From Spartinivicinus ruber (GTDB lineage Bacteria > Pseudomonadota > Gammaproteobacteria > Pseudomonadales > Zooshikellaceae), in the NCBI RefSeq assembly GCF_011009015.1, contig NZ_CP048878.1, positions 2,455,001 through 2,519,000 on the forward strand: a DNA stretch of 64,000 nt, given 5' to 3'. The translations under genes and the position numbers were made by a program. The notes beneath the pieces were generated by a model that ran no database searches, was not told the origin of the DNA, and was given only the letters and a program-made list of their open reading frames with translations. Below, one piece after another: positions 61,163 to 64,000 of the stretch (position 1 is its first letter; the number at the start of each line of letters is the position of its first letter).

Positions 61163-61875
61163 GCACTTTCACCCAACGGATTGGTGTGAAATCCTTTCCA
61201 GCTAATTTCAGCAGTATGACAGCAATACTGATTAAGATAGTCAACGAATAGCTCTCTGGAAATAGGGCGAGCGCCTAAACTTGCCAGGTGCTCACTATAA
61301 ACCTGACAGTCAATCAGTGGAAAGTTCCATGCTTTAAGTTGTTCGACCAAATAGTACAGAGCGACTTTTGAAGCATTGGTTGCTTTGCTGAACATGGATT
61401 CACCAAAAAATACTGAGCCAATAGCTACACCATAAAGTCCTCCCACCAGCTCACCATCTTGCCAGCACTCGATGGAGTGAGCATGTCCTGACTGATGCAG
61501 TTCATTATAGGCACTGTACATTTCATCACTAATCCAGGTGCCACTGGTCTGTTTTCTGGGTGCCGCACAAGCTTGCATCACTTGAGAAAAGGCTTGGTCA
61601 CAGGTAACGACAAATGACATTTTCTTTAAAAACTTGCGTAGACTACGGGATACTTTCAGTTCTTCAGGTAGTAAAACCATTCTTGGATTAGGTGACCACC
61701 AAAGAATGGGTTCAGTTTCACTGAACCAGGGGAATATACCATGGCGATAGGCTTCCAGCAGGGTTGAGACAGAGAGATTACCGCCTGCTGCCAGCAAGCC
61801 ATCTGGATAATCCAAAGCATCACTCACTGGTGGAAATTTGACGGGATAATCGTTAAGCCAAGGAATTTGCGCCAT
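61159..61875 (-). CDS. aat: Leucyl/phenylalanyl-tRNA-protein transferase Aat
   Basis: 238 aa from the ATG at 61875. FPPVSDALDYPDGLLAAGGN, RHGIFPWFSETEPILWWSPN, PRMVLLPEELKVSRSLRKF and GVAIGSVFFGESMFS are family hallmarks. It moves Leu or Phe from tRNA to N-terminal Arg or Lys of proteins, creating N-degrons for ClpS-ClpA. A TTG three codons upstream is the only longer start, and neither has a clear ribosome binding site. It is coupled to ate. Confidence 0.95.
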   Translation of the reverse strand: MAQIPWLNDYPVKFPPVSDALDYPDGLLAAGGNLSVSTLLEAYRHGIFPWFSETEPILWWSPNPRMVLLPEELKVSRSLRKFLKKMSFVVTCDQAFSQVMQACAAPRKQTSGTWISDEMYSAYNELHQSGHAHSIECWQDGELVGGLYGVAIGSVFFGESMFSKATNASKVALYYLVEQLKAWNFPLIDCQVYSEHLASLGARPISRELFVDYLNQYCCHTAEISWKGFHTNPLGESA

Positions 61876-62173
61876 ATGTACCAATGTAATCTAGCTTAAT
61901 TTCTTTTGTTTGCGGCACCCTAACAGTCTGAGGTGGTCATTGGCAATTCTAGCTCGAATATTGCTAACGGGTTTTTCAAAAGCTCAACTGCTTAATATAT
62001 GGGGAATTACTGTTCTGGCAGAAGCTATTGATTTGAGTGCGTAGAGAACAAAACAGATTTGCTAGTATAAACACTAAACGATTCAATAATTTAGGCGCGT
62101 ATAGTTAATGTTTTGGTGGGCAATAACTTGCTAAACTATTATTATATAAGCTTTTTTGAGGAAGGGTAGGCTA
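61876..62173. other. Divergent intergenic region aat / ftsK
   Basis: 298 bp with a weak promoter candidate for ftsK (listed separately) and the ribosome binding site GAGGAAGGG at 62158-62166. No gene is present; trxB, found here in Pseudomonas as I recall, is absent. Confidence 0.5.
62113..62142 (+). promoter_or_regulatory. Weak candidate promoter of ftsK
   Basis: TTGGTG and TATTAT are 18 bp apart, ending 31 bp before the ftsK start. Both boxes are imperfect. Confidence 0.25.
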
Positions 62174-64000
62174 TTGAAAGGCGCGAAAACTCGAGCTAAC
62201 GATACTATTACAATTCCCAGTATTTCATTCGTTGCACGACTGAAAGAGGGTATTTTAATTGCCCTGGTGGCAACTTGTGCTTATTTGCTGATGGCGTTAT
62301 TTACTTATAGCCCTACTGACCCTGGCTGGTCCCACACAGGTGATGGGCAGCCAGTACAAAATGCAGTTGGCGCATCAGGGGCTTGGTTTGCAGATTTGCT
62401 ATTATCACTATTCGGTTATTTTGCTTTTCTGTTTCCATTACTGCTGGCCATTAAAGCCTGGCAGGTATTTCGTTTTCGGCATCACCCCATTGAGTTTAAC
62501 GGCCTATTGTGGACTTTGCGGTTTTTGGGGTTGCTAGTAACCGTTGCTACTGGCGCTTCGCTGGCATCGTTGCACTTTTCTATGCCAGCAGCAGAGCAAT
62601 TACCAGCGTCCTCGGGTGGCATTCTGGGAACAGTAATCATTAAGCATACATTACCTGCTTTTAATGTTATTGGCTCCACCTTAGTGTTGGTAACTTGTTT
62701 TCTAGTAGGAGTGACAGTTTTTACGGATTTATCCTGGCTGCGTTTGATGGATGTAACTGGGCGAGTAGTATTGGACTTTCTTGCTCTGGTAGCACATGGC
62801 GGCAAACTGGTTTGGCAGCGCTTGCCAAAGCGTCAGCAGGATGAAGAGATTATAGAGCAACCGGCTAAGCCTCAACGGAGACGGCAGAAGCGCCAAGAGC
62901 CCGCTATTGATGATGAGATAGAAGTAGGGGAGGGGGATAAGCGTGCACCGATTTTAATTTCTCCGCTTACACAAGAAGCACCTATCAACAAGGCTCCACA
63001 AGCAAAAGCTACCAAGCCTAGGCGCAATGTCCAGTATGCAGGGCAAGTTTCTGGGGATATGCCTGCAGCTACGTTGTTAGATGAGCCTGACACAGGTAAT
63101 CGCAAGGGCTTTTCTACAGAAGACTTAGAAACCTTATCTGAGCTGCTTGAAGTAAAGTTGAAAGATTTTAACGTGGTGGCGGAAGTGGTTGCTGTGCATC
63201 CTGGGCCAGTAATTACGAGATTTGAAATTCAACCTGCAGCTGGGGTAAAAGTCAGCAAAATTACTAACTTGGCTAAAGATTTGGCCCGTTCTCTGGCAGT
63301 AGTCAGTGTTCGGGTAGTGGAGGTCATTCCTGGGAAATCTGTGGTGGGTATTGAAATCCCCAATGAGGATCGGGAGATTGTTTATTTCAGTGAGGTGATT
63401 AATTCTAAAGCTTATCAGGCTTCTGACTCCCCGCTGAGTTTGGCATTGGGGCATGATATCTCTGGCCAGGCAGTGGTAGTGAACCTTGCTAAGATGCCTC
63501 ACTTACTAGTGGCGGGTACGACAGGCTCAGGTAAGTCAGTTGGAGTTAATAGTATGCTGTTAAGTATGCTGTTTAAGGCCTCGCCTGAAGAGCTGCGGCT
63601 GATCATGGTGGACCCCAAAATGTTGGAACTGTCCATTTATGAAGGGATTCCGCACTTATTAGCGCCAGTCGTAACGGATATGAAGGAGGCTTCCAATGCT
63701 CTGCGTTGGTGTGTGGCAGAGATGGAACGCCGTTACAAGCTGATGGCTAAGCTGGGGGTAAGAAACATAGCCGGGTTTAACCGTAAAGTGAAGGATGCTA
63801 ATAAAGCAGGAGAGCCGATCCCCGATCCTTTACACCAGCCTGTTAGTGAAGATGATCTAGCACCTGGCCTGGAACCTTTACCTTTTATCGTCGTGGTCAT
63901 TGATGAGTTTGCTGACATGATGATGATTGTTGGTAAGAAGGTTGAGGAGTTGATTGCGCGGCTGGCGCAAAAAGCACGGGCAGCCGGTATTCACATGATT
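62174..64000 (+). CDS. ftsK: DNA translocase FtsK, 3' end outside window
   Basis: 609 codons are present, open to the window edge. The N-terminal part (~20-205) has four to five transmembrane helices that anchor it at the septum. A short Arg/Lys-rich linker (~210-310) follows. The motor domain has Walker A LLVAGTTGSGKSVGVNSMLL and Walker B FIVVVIDEFADMMM. The gamma domain that reads KOPS lies beyond the window. The start is TTG with GAGGAAGGG 7 bp upstream; no earlier ATG exists. FtsK pumps DNA and activates XerCD at dif during division. Confidence 0.95.
   Translation, partial: MKGAKTRANDTITIPSISFVARLKEGILIALVATCAYLLMALFTYSPTDPGWSHTGDGQPVQNAVGASGAWFADLLLSLFGYFAFLFPLLLAIKAWQVFRFRHHPIEFNGLLWTLRFLGLLVTVATGASLASLHFSMPAAEQLPASSGGILGTVIIKHTLPAFNVIGSTLVLVTCFLVGVTVFTDLSWLRLMDVTGRVVLDFLALVAHGGKLVWQRLPKRQQDEEIIEQPAKPQRRRQKRQEPAIDDEIEVGEGDKRAPILISPLTQEAPINKAPQAKATKPRRNVQYAGQVSGDMPAATLLDEPDTGNRKGFSTEDLETLSELLEVKLKDFNVVAEVVAVHPGPVITRFEIQPAAGVKVSKITNLAKDLARSLAVVSVRVVEVIPGKSVVGIEIPNEDREIVYFSEVINSKAYQASDSPLSLALGHDISGQAVVVNLAKMPHLLVAGTTGSGKSVGVNSMLLSMLFKASPEELRLIMVDPKMLELSIYEGIPHLLAPVVTDMKEASNALRWCVAEMERRYKLMAKLGVRNIAGFNRKVKDANKAGEPIPDPLHQPVSEDDLAPGLEPLPFIVVVIDEFADMMMIVGKKVEELIARLAQKARAAGIHMI

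Overview
The window is chromosomal DNA from a gammaproteobacterium. Both halves keep gene orders I recall from Pseudomonas: chemotaxis genes beside ccmABCDEFGHI; a GntR regulator beside smc-zipA-ligA; pyrD-rmf-rlmKL; and secretin-like/GNAT/roxA/purB/hflD/mnmA/NUDIX/icd/cspD/clpS-clpA/infA/ate/aat/ftsK. The composition is moderately AT-rich, with TTA/TTG leucine codons and several GTG or TTG starts. That points to a marine Oceanospirillales-like lineage (Hahella, Zooshikella or a relative) rather than Pseudomonas itself. The genus is a guess.

Layout. 1-3.2 kb: tail of a chemotaxis/flagellar cluster (CheW-like, CheW, DUF2802) facing an FlhB C-terminal homologue and FliK. 3.5-10.6 kb: complete cytochrome c maturation operon, including a 59-codon ccmD. 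11-19.7 kb: GntR regulator, smc, zipA, ligA and a lipoprotein with a lysozyme-like fold. 20-27.4 kb: an orphan 146-aa protein, a PuuB-like oxidase, mnmC and a membrane PAS-GGDEF-EAL protein. 27.4-33.7 kb: nucleoside salvage (cdd, nupC, deoC, deoA, deoB, deoD). 33.8-35.2 kb: a YjfI/PspA stress cassette behind a repeated ACATGT operator-like array. 35.5-41.2 kb: kptA, terC-like, pyrD, rmf, rlmKL. 41.2-42.5 kb: an intact IS4-family element with a 9-bp target duplication. 42.9-48.1 kb: accessory genes (NADAR-RibA fusion, methyltransferase, solute-binding protein, hybrid kinase). 48.1-64 kb: conserved housekeeping block ending inside ftsK.

How the genes work together. The ccm operon loads haem onto apocytochromes c. 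The cdd/nupC/deo block imports and degrades nucleosides. clpS-clpA, ate and aat together form an N-degron pathway: aat and ate add Leu or Phe to proteins and ClpS hands them to ClpA. mnmC and mnmA both modify the wobble uridine of tRNA. smc, zipA, ligA and ftsK serve chromosome maintenance and division.

Most of the window is ordinary core genome. The parts worth a second look are the ACATGT array with a YjfI protein that carries a possible DNA-binding N-terminus, the NADAR-RibA fusion, three 13-bp tandem repeats before zipA, a three-way-junction structure before rmf, overlapping inverted repeats before infA, a potassium-channel-like remnant, and the freshly inserted IS. No tRNA, rRNA, CRISPR array, prophage or recognised defence system was found.
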